DNA from: JBBQZU01 sp041749535
Lineage (GTDB): Bacteria; Bacteroidota; Bacteroidia; Flavobacteriales_D; Cryomorphaceae
Assembly: GCA_041749535.1 (NCBI GenBank)
Contig: JBGTBE010000068.1
Location: 27,231-91,230 of the forward strand
Length of the DNA stretch: 64,000 bases
Direction: 5' to 3'
Below the pieces are notes generated by a model. The model made no database searches. It saw only the letters and a list, made by a program, of their open reading frames with translations, and was not told the DNA's origin. The translations under genes were made by a program, and so were the position numbers. The first letter of the stretch is position 1, and each line of letters opens with the position of its first letter. Positions 43,769 to 53,336 of this stretch are shown piece by piece.

Positions 43769-45250
43769 ATGAAAAAATTTGTTCTCCCCATACTGGCTGT
43801 ATTGGCGGGCCTTCAAAGTTCGGCCCAGAATGAAGCTGATGTTCAAAGGTTGTCATCGCACTTCGTGATGGGCACAGCGCGCAACGCAGCCCTTGGTGGA
43901 GCGATGGGTGCGCTTGGTGGGGACATGTCAGCTATCTTTCAGAATCCCGCAGCGGTGGGTGTGTTTCGCTTTAGCGAACTCAGCATTACCCCCGGAGTTG
44001 AGATGAACAAGATAAATTCAACCCTGAATGGTGAAAGCACTGATGCACAGAAAACAAAATTCGTGATCAGCAACGGAGGCTTTGTCCTTGCCAATGAAAC
44101 CAAAAATCCAAATTGGCGCAGTTTCAATGTGGGCATCGCGTTTACAAGGGTCAATACCTTCAATGACCTATTGAAAATCAATACCCTGGTTCCGTATGAG
44201 CAATCTCTTGTAAACGATTTTGTGCTTGAAGCCAATGGATTTGAACCTGATGACCTGAGCAATTTCAGCGCGGGAATTGCCTACGACACATTTGTGATTG
44301 ACAATCCTGTAGCTTCCACAACCTACGAAGGCATTTACATACCTGGCGATCTTATTCAGCAAGACCAAGTCGCAGAGCGCGATGGTAGAATCAACGAAAC
44401 ATCACTTGCATTTGGTGGCAACTTTAAAGATGTACTTTTTATAGGTGGTTCGTTGAACTTTCAAACTGCCGTGTACGATTCGGAAGTGCGCACTACTGAA
44501 ACCTATGTTTCTTCCACAAATCCACCCTTCCCGGGCGATGCTTTTATGACCTCCTATACGCTCACGGAGACGCTGGAGACTGATGGCATAGGAGTAAATC
44601 TAAAGCTCGGCTTTATTGCCAAAGCGGGTGATGTACTGAGGTTTGGGGCATCTTTTCAAACCCCTACTACATTCTCACTTACTGACGACTATACATCGGC
44701 AATCCGATCTGAATGGATCAATGACAATACGCCTGTGCGCTTTGAGGAATTCACAGGTTTCTTTCAATACCGGGTGCGCACACCCTGGAGGTACACGCTC
44801 TCTGCAGCCGGGTTTATTGGATCCAAAGGATTTATTTCAGGACAGTACGAGTACGCAAATTTTGCAGGAGGAAAACTCCTGAACTCCAACAACAGCAATG
44901 AGTATGGAGACTTCGATGACATTAACAACCTCATAGCTTCGGCCTATGCCGGCGTGCACGTATTGCGCATTGGCGCAGAGTACAGGGCCACCAAGAGTCT
45001 TTCATTCCGAGGTGGATTTGCGCGCTTCAACAACCCGGTACCTGGCAATGAAGAATTCGCGGATGGTGCCAACCTGAATCGATTTCAGTACAGTGGTGGT
45101 TTGGGTTACCGCAAAGCCACCTGGTCTGCCGACATCAGCTATGTGATGTCTACGTACGATGAGCTGTATAAAGTAACCGGTGGTGGCAGTATTGCAACCC
45201 TTGAAAACGCTCTGGGACTGGCAGTGCTCACGCTGAGCTACAGGTTGTAG
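43769..45250 (+). CDS. OmpP1/FadL/TodX-family outer-membrane transport protein
   Basis: 493 residues with a signal peptide (1-19, LAGLQSSAQ). The mature N-terminus (ARNAALGGAMGALGGDMSA then IFQNPAAVGVF) is the plug-like start of FadL-type beta-barrels that pass hydrophobic compounds. The rest alternates amphipathic strands, and the end (LAVLTLSYRL) has the terminal aromatic/Leu strand of outer-membrane proteins. It is the second gene after the low-complexity lipoprotein. The ligand is unknown. Confidence 0.85.
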   Translation: MKKFVLPILAVLAGLQSSAQNEADVQRLSSHFVMGTARNAALGGAMGALGGDMSAIFQNPAAVGVFRFSELSITPGVEMNKINSTLNGESTDAQKTKFVISNGGFVLANETKNPNWRSFNVGIAFTRVNTFNDLLKINTLVPYEQSLVNDFVLEANGFEPDDLSNFSAGIAYDTFVIDNPVASTTYEGIYIPGDLIQQDQVAERDGRINETSLAFGGNFKDVLFIGGSLNFQTAVYDSEVRTTETYVSSTNPPFPGDAFMTSYTLTETLETDGIGVNLKLGFIAKAGDVLRFGASFQTPTTFSLTDDYTSAIRSEWINDNTPVRFEEFTGFFQYRVRTPWRYTLSAAGFIGSKGFISGQYEYANFAGGKLLNSNNSNEYGDFDDINNLIASAYAGVHVLRIGAEYRATKSLSFRGGFARFNNPVPGNEEFADGANLNRFQYSGGLGYRKATWSADISYVMSTYDELYKVTGGGSIATLENALGLAVLTLSYRL

Positions 45251-45360
45251 AAAAAGGTCGTCCGCATTTAATCAAAGATTTTCGTGTAATAATTATGCAA
45301 AGTGCATGGCGTTGTGCCCTGATTCTGCGCGTGGTGAAGTGCAATTCAACCATTTTTTTT

Positions 45361-45379
45361 TACTTTCATCTTGCACAAA
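45361..45379 (+). promoter_or_regulatory. Promoter-like element shared with 47637-47655
   Basis: TACTTTCATCTTGCACAAA differs at one base from the element at 47637-47655, in front of another secreted-protein gene. TCATCTTGC is near the -7 form TAnnTTTGC. It lies 65 bases before the ATG at 45444. Confidence 0.4.
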
Positions 45380-45443
45380 TAACCAATGATTAAGCCAAAC
45401 TCACTGACTTTCATATACTTAACAGAATAGAAAGCAAACCAAT

Positions 45444-47447
45444 ATGAACCTCAATCTTTCATGTATGACTTCAAGACAGTTTTACCGAAGATTGAATTGT
45501 TACTTGGTGGTTACCATACTTTTCGTAATTGGCGCATCAAGCATGTTTACCAATTTGCAAGCCCAATCAAGTTCACTGATCTACTTCAAAAATTATCTTG
45601 ACACGAACAATGGGCGGGGTCAGTTGGAACTTTTAGAAGATGGTGAACACAAAAGCTATGTAATGGCCCGTCACTACCTTCAAAACAATGCAGATGTAGG
45701 TATATGGACTGAGAATGAAATAACTGGAATCAGCCAGGGAAATGCGGCTGTGATTTTCTATGACGAAAGCTTTAATTATCAAAGCCACATAGCGTTGCCC
45801 AGCAGTATTAATGGTATGTCCATTGGTTTTGAGCCTATTGGTCTATCTGATTCCCTGTACTATTTCAAAGGCATTACGTCGAGTCCAATCAATCTGAATT
45901 TCACTTCCAACCCACCCATGCAATCTTCAGAACTGTATGTATATGCGAACAACTTAATTTTTAGCTATGACCTCAATGCACACGAAATTTCTCCCATAGA
46001 CCATTGGGGTAATGTAATTACGACAGTGCCACCACCATATTGGGGTTATGGTGAAGTTATAAATTCATTCCAAAATATTGATTTGCCTTTCAGTGGGGCA
46101 CTTATAAGCAACCAAAGGATTGTATCAACAATACCACTTTTCGGCAACCATGAGAACAATTGGGACATGAATTACGAGAGTCTGCAAGGTCATAAAGGGT
46201 ATTTATGGAGCAACATCGATTTAGCTACCGGAACCAATGAGGTGATCCCGGTAATATCAAGCTTTGGCAATGTCGAAACACGCGCCATGCACTATTCTCC
46301 GGAGCAGGATAAAATGTACAGAATTGGCATGGTACGCGGACACAATACGAGCATAAGTCCCGAAGGGTCTGCCTGGCTTACCTCCCCTGCCGATTCTGCA
46401 TATTACACGTTTCTGGCATCAGAATCAACTGAAGGAAATGAGCAATGGAGCATTCCTATTTATGGTTTTAGCAATACCAATCCCGACACTTTAAACCCAG
46501 ATGGTCCGGATTATTTTTCATTTCGTTCGGGTACTCAATCATTTGCCGAGCTCAATAACAACCTGTATTTCAGTCATTCTATACAGATGTCATTTAGTGA
46601 GGGTGATACCATATTCTTCAAGGACGTGTTTGGCAATACGCAGGAATACAACAGCATGCTAACAGGATACACTTGCGCATTTTCATCGCGTAGCATCTAC
46701 AAGATAACGGCAACAGGTGAACCTGCTTCGAAATTGTCCTTTGATCTGGAACTGAACAGCAACCATCCCAACAACTTCTCTGGAAACAACAATGCTTTTA
46801 AGGAGCGAATTTTTAGAATAGGGAATAAGCTGGCTTGGGTCAATGTGCATCAAAATACAGATGGAAGTCCGGCTGTCTTCAAGCGCGAAATGTCGAATGG
46901 TGACATAAGCTTATCTGACCAAATAATCCCACCCGGCAGGTCCATATCAATATCATGGCTAAATGAAGATTTGGAATTTCTTGAATTCTGGACCATCCCC
47001 TTCGAAAGCAGCAGCGCCGCCCCGAAAATTGAATTTATGGGTCAGTACAATGGGGATACGCTGCTAATACAAGGCAATACGCACGGGTTAACCTCTTGCA
47101 ACTACGATCCATCGGGGTTGGCGCCAGCGATAGAAACTCCGATGAACTCCACATTTATTGCTTTCTACTCAGGGCTCAACTCTCTGGGCAGCATGGATTT
47201 TGAACACACATCATACAAGCTGAAAGTTTACCCAAACCCAAGCACCGGCTTAGTGAATGTATTGGCCCCTTTTCCCTTAAACCGTATAGTCGTGAGCAAT
47301 TTACTTGGGCAGGTAGTAATGGGTCAGGGTGCAATGCAGCAACTGGCAACAACGGTGAATTTGGAAGACTTACCCGCAGGGATGTACTTGCTTTCTGCTG
47401 AAGGTACTGACCAAAGAATTACGCAGAGGGTAATGGTGCAGCATTAA
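45444..47447 (+). CDS. Secreted protein with T9SS sorting domain (paralogue A)
   Basis: 667 residues: signal peptide (about 1-41, ending NLQAQ), a long body (42-590) with no family I recognise, and a T9SS sorting domain (about 592-667, LKVYPNPSTGLVNVLA, VVSNLLGQVVMGQGA, LPAGMYLLSAEGTDQR). The body is homologous over its full length to the gene at 48203-50176 (shared NTNPDT, TFAELNNNL, FKREM-like, GRSISISWLNE-like blocks). The last 370 bases are almost identical to the other copy while the rest is not. Probably a surface protein. Confidence 0.85.
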   Translation: MNLNLSCMTSRQFYRRLNCYLVVTILFVIGASSMFTNLQAQSSSLIYFKNYLDTNNGRGQLELLEDGEHKSYVMARHYLQNNADVGIWTENEITGISQGNAAVIFYDESFNYQSHIALPSSINGMSIGFEPIGLSDSLYYFKGITSSPINLNFTSNPPMQSSELYVYANNLIFSYDLNAHEISPIDHWGNVITTVPPPYWGYGEVINSFQNIDLPFSGALISNQRIVSTIPLFGNHENNWDMNYESLQGHKGYLWSNIDLATGTNEVIPVISSFGNVETRAMHYSPEQDKMYRIGMVRGHNTSISPEGSAWLTSPADSAYYTFLASESTEGNEQWSIPIYGFSNTNPDTLNPDGPDYFSFRSGTQSFAELNNNLYFSHSIQMSFSEGDTIFFKDVFGNTQEYNSMLTGYTCAFSSRSIYKITATGEPASKLSFDLELNSNHPNNFSGNNNAFKERIFRIGNKLAWVNVHQNTDGSPAVFKREMSNGDISLSDQIIPPGRSISISWLNEDLEFLEFWTIPFESSSAAPKIEFMGQYNGDTLLIQGNTHGLTSCNYDPSGLAPAIETPMNSTFIAFYSGLNSLGSMDFEHTSYKLKVYPNPSTGLVNVLAPFPLNRIVVSNLLGQVVMGQGAMQQLATTVNLEDLPAGMYLLSAEGTDQRITQRVMVQH

Positions 47448-47570
47448 GGCACTTGAGTTTAGATTCATGCTATCAGTGATTTGATTATTTTCCCCAAAAA
47501 TAGATGATAATCGCCTGTTTGTCAATTACTTAAATATGATCATTTAATCAAAAAACTATTTGGAAAAGAA

Positions 47571-48134
47571 TTGGAGCAGTATGCCCTGTTGCACACTGAT
47601 TCAGTGCATGGTGATGGGATAATCAAGAATATTCTATACATTCATCTTGCACAAAGATCCAAATTTTATGCCACACACACACACAAACACACTGATAATC
47701 AGAACTTTACTACCAAAAGTGGAATTCAAACCACATTTTGGCAGACTGTTTTTTTGATAGTTATTCTTACGCTCTTGGTCAATTTACCAAGTATGGCTCA
47801 GAACTTTTCCGAGAGATTTAGAATAGGAAATAAGACGGATTGCTATGTCAATGCCTTGGTAACTTGTGATGATGCTTCGGCAACTTCGTACATGCAAGCA
47901 ATTACGCCACAAGCTGCATATTGGACAGGACTGTGCCCCACAGACTCGCAAGCATGCCATGTGAAAATTGATTTTGGACAAAATTCGAATTATGAAATTA
48001 AGGCTCCAAACTTAGCAACCACCTGCATAACTGACTTGGGAACGGGTGCAGAAACACATTCGTGTTACTCATCAACATTCGGCTGGTATTTTCATGCAGA
48101 TACCCAAAGTTGGACCTATGATTTTTACGATTAG
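47571..48134 (+). CDS. Small secreted protein, start codon uncertain
   Basis: The frame (187 codons from a TTG at 47571) encodes a hydrophobic signal segment (TVFLIVILTLLVNLPSMAQ, about 59-77) and a mature part of about 110 residues with eight Cys and a FYD end. No ATG lies in frame before the signal. An ATG at 47668, just after the promoter-like box, is out of frame by one, and a (CA)7 run follows it. Loss of one CA unit would join them. No family recognised; it sits between two T9SS paralogues. Confidence 0.5.
   Translation: MEQYALLHTDSVHGDGIIKNILYIHLAQRSKFYATHTHKHTDNQNFTTKSGIQTTFWQTVFLIVILTLLVNLPSMAQNFSERFRIGNKTDCYVNALVTCDDASATSYMQAITPQAAYWTGLCPTDSQACHVKIDFGQNSNYEIKAPNLATTCITDLGTGAETHSCYSSTFGWYFHADTQSWTYDFYD
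47637..47655 (+). promoter_or_regulatory. Promoter-like element, second copy
   Basis: TACATTCATCTTGCACAAA; 18 of 19 bases match 45361-45379. It lies inside the nominal frame of the 47571 gene and only 12 bases before the out-of-frame ATG at 47668, which argues that translation begins after it. Confidence 0.4.
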
Positions 48135-48202
48135 TTTGATCCTAGAATGTTGAATACATGGTAGGTAGAAACTTTTTGCCACAGGAAATAAATGTTTGAA
48201 AA

Positions 48203-50176
48203 ATGCTTGAATCTTCAACTTCTAAAGGTGAGACACTCTTAAGGTCATTATATATTGTGATCATTATGGCACTCCCCTTTTGGGGTTCAGCGCAAGAAGC
48301 ATCCTTAATCTATTTACGTCAAATAATAGGCGAAAATAACTTCTCCTCCGGTAAACTTTCCCATATGCAAGTTGGTGAGAATAGCGGATTTATTATGCAA
48401 TTAAGATTTAATGTCGCTGCGTTAGATGCTGGGATATGGCAGGAAGAACCAATAACCGAACTAAGCAATCAGAATCGTGTCGTAGTAATTTACAACCATG
48501 ATTTCGAATACCTTGGCCATTTTCAACTGCCAAATCATATTGATTTCGAGGTAGATTATCATCCGATTGGTGTTTTGGAAAACAACTACTATTTCAAAGG
48601 TGCAACATACACCACAATCAATATACCTTTTAGTTCGATTCCATCCATTTCAGCACCACAAGCATATGTTTCTTCTAATAACCTTATTTTCAATTTCAAT
48701 TTAACAGAGTATTCAACGGAAGCAATAAATCATTGGCTAAATCCCTCTGTAAACGTTGCTTCTCCCTTTCAGGGGTACAGTGGAACTAACGAATTATCCC
48801 GAAGACTTGATGCCATATACAGCGCCGCGCTGACCAATGACAACAAAATAGTATCATCCGCATCTTTCTTTAGCGATCACGAGCACAATTGGGAAACCAA
48901 TTATAATGCGGTTCCTGGTCACAGAGGATATCTCTGGTGTATTAATGATTTATCTACAGGGGAATCTTTAGTGACTCCAGTTATATCAGAAACAGGAAAT
49001 GTAGAATCAAGGGCTATTCACTATTCCCCGGATGAAGATGCCTTATATAGGGTGGGTACGGTACGGGGCCACGGTACAACTATAAGTCCAGCCGGAGATA
49101 TTTGGAGCACACAACCTGAAGATTCTGCTTATTATGCCTATCTAGCCAAAGAAACAATAGGTGGTAATTTGGTTTGGAGCATACCACTATATAGCTATAG
49201 CAATACGAATCCTGACACCATAAACCTGAACGATCCTAACTTTTTAACATTCCATTCTGGTACGCACACCTTTGCCGAACTCAATAACAACCTTTTTTTA
49301 AGTCATTCGTCACGAATTGCTTTTAGCGCCTTCGACACCATTAACTTTGTGGATGTATTTGACAATGTAGAGGTATATGATGCCATGGTTCCGGGATTCA
49401 ACTCGGCATTTTCAACTCGCTGCGTTTATAAGGTTTCAGCAGATGGTACGCCGCTGGGAAAACTCTCTTATGATCTGGACTTAAATAACAGCCACCCCAA
49501 TACCATTGAAGGCAATATCAATCGATTTAAGGAGAACATTTTCAAAATAGGTGACAAGCTTGCCTGGGTGAATCTACACCTAAACAATGATGGGAGTCCG
49601 GCAGTATTTAAACGTGAAACACCGGGTGAAGTAATCAGCTTAACTGAAGAAATAATACCACCCGGTAAGTCCATTTCCATTTCTTGGTTAAATGAAGAAC
49701 TTGAACTGATAGATTTTTGGATCATACCATTTGAAAGTACGCAATACGCACCTAACATAGAATTTATGACTGAGTACGGTAGCGATACGCTACTCATTCA
49801 AGGCAATTCCAGAGGTCTAACCTCTTGCAACTATGATCCATCCGGATTGGCGCCAACGATAGAAACTCCGATGAACTCCACATTCATTGCCTTCTACTCA
49901 GGGCTCAACTCTCTGGGCAGCAGTGATTTTGAACACAAATCATACAAGCTGAAAGTTTACCCAAACCCAAGCACCGGCATGGTGAATGTATTGGCAACTT
50001 TTCCCATAGACCGTATAGTCGTGAGCAATTTACTTGGGCAGGTAGTAATGGGTCAGGGTGCAATGCAGCAACTGGCAACAACGGTGAATTTGGAAGACTT
50101 ACCTGCAGGGATGTACTTGCTTTCTGCTGAAGGTACTGACCAAAGAAGTACGCAGATGGTGATGGTGCAGCATTAA
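48203..50176 (+). CDS. Secreted protein with T9SS sorting domain (paralogue B)
   Basis: 657 residues: signal peptide (about 1-30, ending GSAQ), a body homologous to the 45444-47447 product, and a T9SS sorting domain (about 582-657, with LKVYPNPSTGMVNVLA and LPAGMYLLSAEGTD). Shared blocks include GYLWC/GYLWS, VRGHGTTISP/VRGHNTSISP and YSNTNPDT. The 3' end is near-identical at DNA level to paralogue A. Function unknown; perhaps adhesin-like. Confidence 0.85.
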   Translation: MLESSTSKGETLLRSLYIVIIMALPFWGSAQEASLIYLRQIIGENNFSSGKLSHMQVGENSGFIMQLRFNVAALDAGIWQEEPITELSNQNRVVVIYNHDFEYLGHFQLPNHIDFEVDYHPIGVLENNYYFKGATYTTINIPFSSIPSISAPQAYVSSNNLIFNFNLTEYSTEAINHWLNPSVNVASPFQGYSGTNELSRRLDAIYSAALTNDNKIVSSASFFSDHEHNWETNYNAVPGHRGYLWCINDLSTGESLVTPVISETGNVESRAIHYSPDEDALYRVGTVRGHGTTISPAGDIWSTQPEDSAYYAYLAKETIGGNLVWSIPLYSYSNTNPDTINLNDPNFLTFHSGTHTFAELNNNLFLSHSSRIAFSAFDTINFVDVFDNVEVYDAMVPGFNSAFSTRCVYKVSADGTPLGKLSYDLDLNNSHPNTIEGNINRFKENIFKIGDKLAWVNLHLNNDGSPAVFKRETPGEVISLTEEIIPPGKSISISWLNEELELIDFWIIPFESTQYAPNIEFMTEYGSDTLLIQGNSRGLTSCNYDPSGLAPTIETPMNSTFIAFYSGLNSLGSSDFEHKSYKLKVYPNPSTGMVNVLATFPIDRIVVSNLLGQVVMGQGAMQQLATTVNLEDLPAGMYLLSAEGTDQRSTQMVMVQH

Positions 50177-50295
50177 GGCATTTGCACATAGCTATAGACA
50201 AACTTTGTTCTGCATATTTTCCCGGGAGCCATATCATACTGACGCCCGCCGCAATACCTGACAGAAAGAAGTTTTTGAATTGAAGTAAAAAAGGA

Positions 50296-50322
50296 AAACC
50301 CGCACCAATGAGATGCGGGTTT
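50296..50322. terminator. Bidirectional intrinsic terminator
   Basis: AAACCCGCA / TGCGGGTTT, 9 perfect pairs with a nine-base loop, with an A-rich left flank and T-rich right side. It lies between the converging T9SS paralogue B and the zinc-ribbon-family gene. Confidence 0.8.
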
Positions 50323-50348
50323 GTTCGATTATCCAAGCTTTCAACGAA

Positions 50349-51143
50349 TTACTTCAACAGCTTGGCTATTTGGGTATCCATGCGCTCCTGCTCTTCGATG
50401 GCAAGGGCTGCATCCACAAGGATACGGCCACTGTGCTCATCTACAATTATCTTCTGGCGGGCTGCCACGTCGAGCTGTCGCTGTGGTGGAATGGTAATAT
50501 ACGAACCCGCTGAAGCTTCTCGCTCAATGGGAACTACGGCCAAACCATTCTTTGATCCTTGACGAATACGCTGATAGGCCGTCACTAAGCGACTATCAAT
50601 GTGTTGTTCCGCATCTTTAGAGAGCTTTATTAGCAAGTCTTCTTCGCGACGGGTTTCGTCTATTATTTCATCGAGTTCTTTGCGTTTCAGGTCCAAATCC
50701 TTTTTTCTGCCTTCGAGTTGCTCTTCTGTGGCCTTGTGTATTTCTTCCTTTGAATCTACTTTGGCTTTGAACTCCTTGATGCGTTTCTCAGCAAGTTTGA
50801 TCTCCAACTCCTGAAACTCCAGTTCTTTGCTGAGGGATTCAAACTCGCGGTTGTTGCGTACGTTGTTCTGTTGCTCTTTGTATTTCTTGATGAGCGCCTT
50901 GGAATCAGTGATGCCATTTTTTCTGTCGGCTATTTCCTTATCCAATCCATCGCGCTCTTCCTGCATTTTGCGAAGGCGTGTAGCGAGACCTTCAATTTCA
51001 TCTTCAAGGTCTTGCACTTCAAGAGGCAATTCACCCCTTATGATGCGTATCTGATCAATGCGGGAGTCAACAATCTGTAGGCTGTATAGCGCCCTTAGTT
51101 TCTCTTCGGTCGATACTGCTGATTTTGTTTTTGCTGCGGCCAT
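50349..51143 (-). CDS. Coiled-coil zinc-ribbon-family protein lacking the zinc cysteines
   Basis: 264 residues: a long antiparallel coiled coil (about 15-190, with ELPLEVQDLEDEIEGL and NNREFESLSKELEFQ) then the C-terminal ribbon module (about 200-250, IPPQRQLDVAARQKIIVDE). In the canonical C4 module two CxxC pairs precede and follow IPPQRQ; here they read ASAGS and DEHSG, so all four Cys are replaced. The flavobacterial homologues I remember look alike, so this may be a lineage trait. Bacterial relatives are of unclear function. Four bases from the Nif3-like gene in the same operon. Confidence 0.85.
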   Translation of the reverse strand: MAAAKTKSAVSTEEKLRALYSLQIVDSRIDQIRIIRGELPLEVQDLEDEIEGLATRLRKMQEERDGLDKEIADRKNGITDSKALIKKYKEQQNNVRNNREFESLSKELEFQELEIKLAEKRIKEFKAKVDSKEEIHKATEEQLEGRKKDLDLKRKELDEIIDETRREEDLLIKLSKDAEQHIDSRLVTAYQRIRQGSKNGLAVVPIEREASAGSYITIPPQRQLDVAARQKIIVDEHSGRILVDAALAIEEQERMDTQIAKLLK

Positions 51144-51146
51144 GTG

Positions 51147-52241
51147 TTACAGGTAATGTATGGGATTTGTATTTACTTCTGTTAAACGGGTCGCAAAAGT
51201 ACTAAATTTCTCACTTAGTTTTCCGGCAATCAGGTTAATTGTAAACTGTTCACTTTCATAGTGTCCTATATCTGCAATCACGATCTTTCCTTCGGCATCA
51301 AAAAACTCGTGGTATTTGAAATCGGCAGTGATGAAAACGTCCGCTCCGGCTTTGATAGCATCGCCGAGTAAAAAGCTTCCCGCCCCTCCACAAAGTGCCA
51401 CCTTTCTTACATGCCTTCCCAAGAGGGCAGTATGGCGCACCACCCCGCAGTGCATAGCGTTTCGCACAGTTGCAAGAAAAGTTCCTTCGTCCACCGAAGT
51501 CGGCAAGTTACCTACCATACCTGAACCAACGAATTGGTTCTCATTTTCCAGGGTGCTGATGTAGTAGGCAACTTCCTCATAGGTATGGGCATGCCTCATA
51601 GCAGCCAATACTCCAGGCTCCAGATGCGCCGGGTACATTACCTCAACCCTTGATTCTACAACAAGCTCTGCCTTTCCCACAGCGCCTACCGTGGGCAACG
51701 CTCCTTCACCTGGGGTAAAGGTACCTGTGCCAACCTGACTAAAACTACACCCACGATAGTTGCCTATGGTTCCCGCTCCTGCACTGAATACTGCCTTGCG
51801 TACCTTCTCTGCTTCGGTTTCGGGAGCAAAGAAAGTTAGCTTCCTGAGTTGGTCGCCCTTTGGCCTTAGTATCTTAACATTCTCCAAACCCAAAACCTGC
51901 GCTATGCGCGCATTTACCCCAGTAGAAATACTGTCCAAATTGGTGTGTATAGCATAGAGTGCCACCTGATTCCTTATGGCTGAAATGACTGTGCGCTCCA
52001 CGTAATTGCTGCCTGTAATCTTCTTAAGTCCCTTGAAAATAATGGGATGATGGCTCACCACCACATTGCATCCCTTGTGCACAGCTTCTGCCACAACGGC
52101 TTCGGTACAATCCAGACTTACCAAAACCCCTTTTACTTCATCCTCTGCATTGCCTGTCAAAAGACCTACATTGTCATAGCTTTCGGCGTATGCCGGAGCC
52201 GCCCAGTCATTAAGATATTGTATTACTTCCTTTATCAGCAT
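51147..52241 (-). CDS. Nif3-like dinuclear metal centre protein
   Basis: 364 residues from the ATG at 52241, which gives the standard MLIKEVIQYLNDWAAP start; 14 extra in-frame codons upstream would overlap lpxK. Metal-binding blocks: SHHPIIFKGLKK, AIHTNLDS near the N-terminus, and GGAGSFLLGDA with FKYHEFFDAE and DIGHYESEQF near the C-terminus. A PII-like insertion (about 130-240) is usual in long family members. Role uncertain (GTP cyclohydrolase I type 2 is a common but weak label). Upstream of the zinc-ribbon-family gene by three bases, the order known from many bacteria. Confidence 0.9.
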   Translation of the reverse strand: MLIKEVIQYLNDWAAPAYAESYDNVGLLTGNAEDEVKGVLVSLDCTEAVVAEAVHKGCNVVVSHHPIIFKGLKKITGSNYVERTVISAIRNQVALYAIHTNLDSISTGVNARIAQVLGLENVKILRPKGDQLRKLTFFAPETEAEKVRKAVFSAGAGTIGNYRGCSFSQVGTGTFTPGEGALPTVGAVGKAELVVESRVEVMYPAHLEPGVLAAMRHAHTYEEVAYYISTLENENQFVGSGMVGNLPTSVDEGTFLATVRNAMHCGVVRHTALLGRHVRKVALCGGAGSFLLGDAIKAGADVFITADFKYHEFFDAEGKIVIADIGHYESEQFTINLIAGKLSEKFSTFATRLTEVNTNPIHYL

Positions 52242-52277
52242 CGTTCTATATTTGCTTTCCGGTGTTAAATGTAGCAA

Positions 52278-53336
52278 ATGCATAGGTTTAGACTCTTACT
52301 GCTCCCCCTGTCATGGATATATGGAGCAGTGCTATCTGTGCGCAATATTCTGTACGACAAAGGAATACTCCCATCCAAATCTCCTTCGGTCAAGACCATC
52401 GTAATTGGGAATTTGGCATTTGGTGGCACTGGTAAAACGCCGCATGCAGCAACAATTCTGAAGATGTTGGATGGCAGAAAGGCTGCATTTCTGAGCCGTG
52501 GCTATGGCCGTAGTGGAAATGATACCTACGAGATTGAGGCCGAAAGTGATTCTACTTTGGCTGGCGACGAACCCCTGCTCATTGCGCGGAAATTTCCAAA
52601 CCTTACAGTTGTTGTAGACAATGACAGGTTGCGTGGTATAGACCACATTCTCAAATCACAACCACAGATAGAAGTTGTAGTTCTCGATGATGCCCTGCAG
52701 CACCGCAAACTGAAAGGTGGACTGAATATACTCCTCACCACCTGGCAGGAGCCATTCTTCACTGATTATCTGTTGCCCGCGGGCAATTTGAGGGATGTCC
52801 CGATGCGGGCCAAAAGTGTACAACTCCTCATTGTAACCAAATGCCCCGAAAACGCCAGCCAGTCAGAAAAAGTGCACTTTCGTAAGAAGCTAGGTCATCT
52901 CAAAGTTCCAGTATTGTTCAGCACCATCGCGTATGGTAAAATAAAATCCATATTTCAAAGCCATTCATTGGAAACCTCCAGCGCTGAAAACATTCAAAAT
53001 GACCAAAAGATCCTACTCGTAACAGGCATTGCCAATGCATCACTATTCGAGACGGAAGTGGCATCGCGCTTTGAAATTGCCAAACACATCTCATTTGGGG
53101 ACCACCATCAATTCAGCAGGTCAGATTTTCAGGGCTTTCGGGATTTTATTGATACTTTTGCGCCCGGAAGAGCAGCCCTGCTCACCACTGAGAAAGATGC
53201 AATGCGTATGATGTGTCTGCCAGGCCGGGAACTCATTAGAGATATTCCGGCTTTTTACTGGGAAATCGAAGCCCGGCTCGGTGATGATGAGGCTGCACTG
53301 CAAAAAATGATTGATACGTATGTCGAACACGCTTGA
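52278..53336 (+). CDS. lpxK: Tetraacyldisaccharide 4'-kinase
   Basis: Phosphorylates the 4' position of the lipid A precursor at the inner membrane. 352 residues with a hydrophobic N-terminal helix (about 3-22), Walker A in GNLAFGGTGKTPH (44-56), FLSRGYGRS, VLDDALQHRKL and LLPAGNLRD, all family landmarks. It opens a five-gene lipid A/nucleoside/GatB operon, and its 3' end overlaps punA by 17 bases. Confidence 0.95.
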   Translation: MHRFRLLLLPLSWIYGAVLSVRNILYDKGILPSKSPSVKTIVIGNLAFGGTGKTPHAATILKMLDGRKAAFLSRGYGRSGNDTYEIEAESDSTLAGDEPLLIARKFPNLTVVVDNDRLRGIDHILKSQPQIEVVVLDDALQHRKLKGGLNILLTTWQEPFFTDYLLPAGNLRDVPMRAKSVQLLIVTKCPENASQSEKVHFRKKLGHLKVPVLFSTIAYGKIKSIFQSHSLETSSAENIQNDQKILLVTGIANASLFETEVASRFEIAKHISFGDHHQFSRSDFQGFRDFIDTFAPGRAALLTTEKDAMRMMCLPGRELIRDIPAFYWEIEARLGDDEAALQKMIDTYVEHA

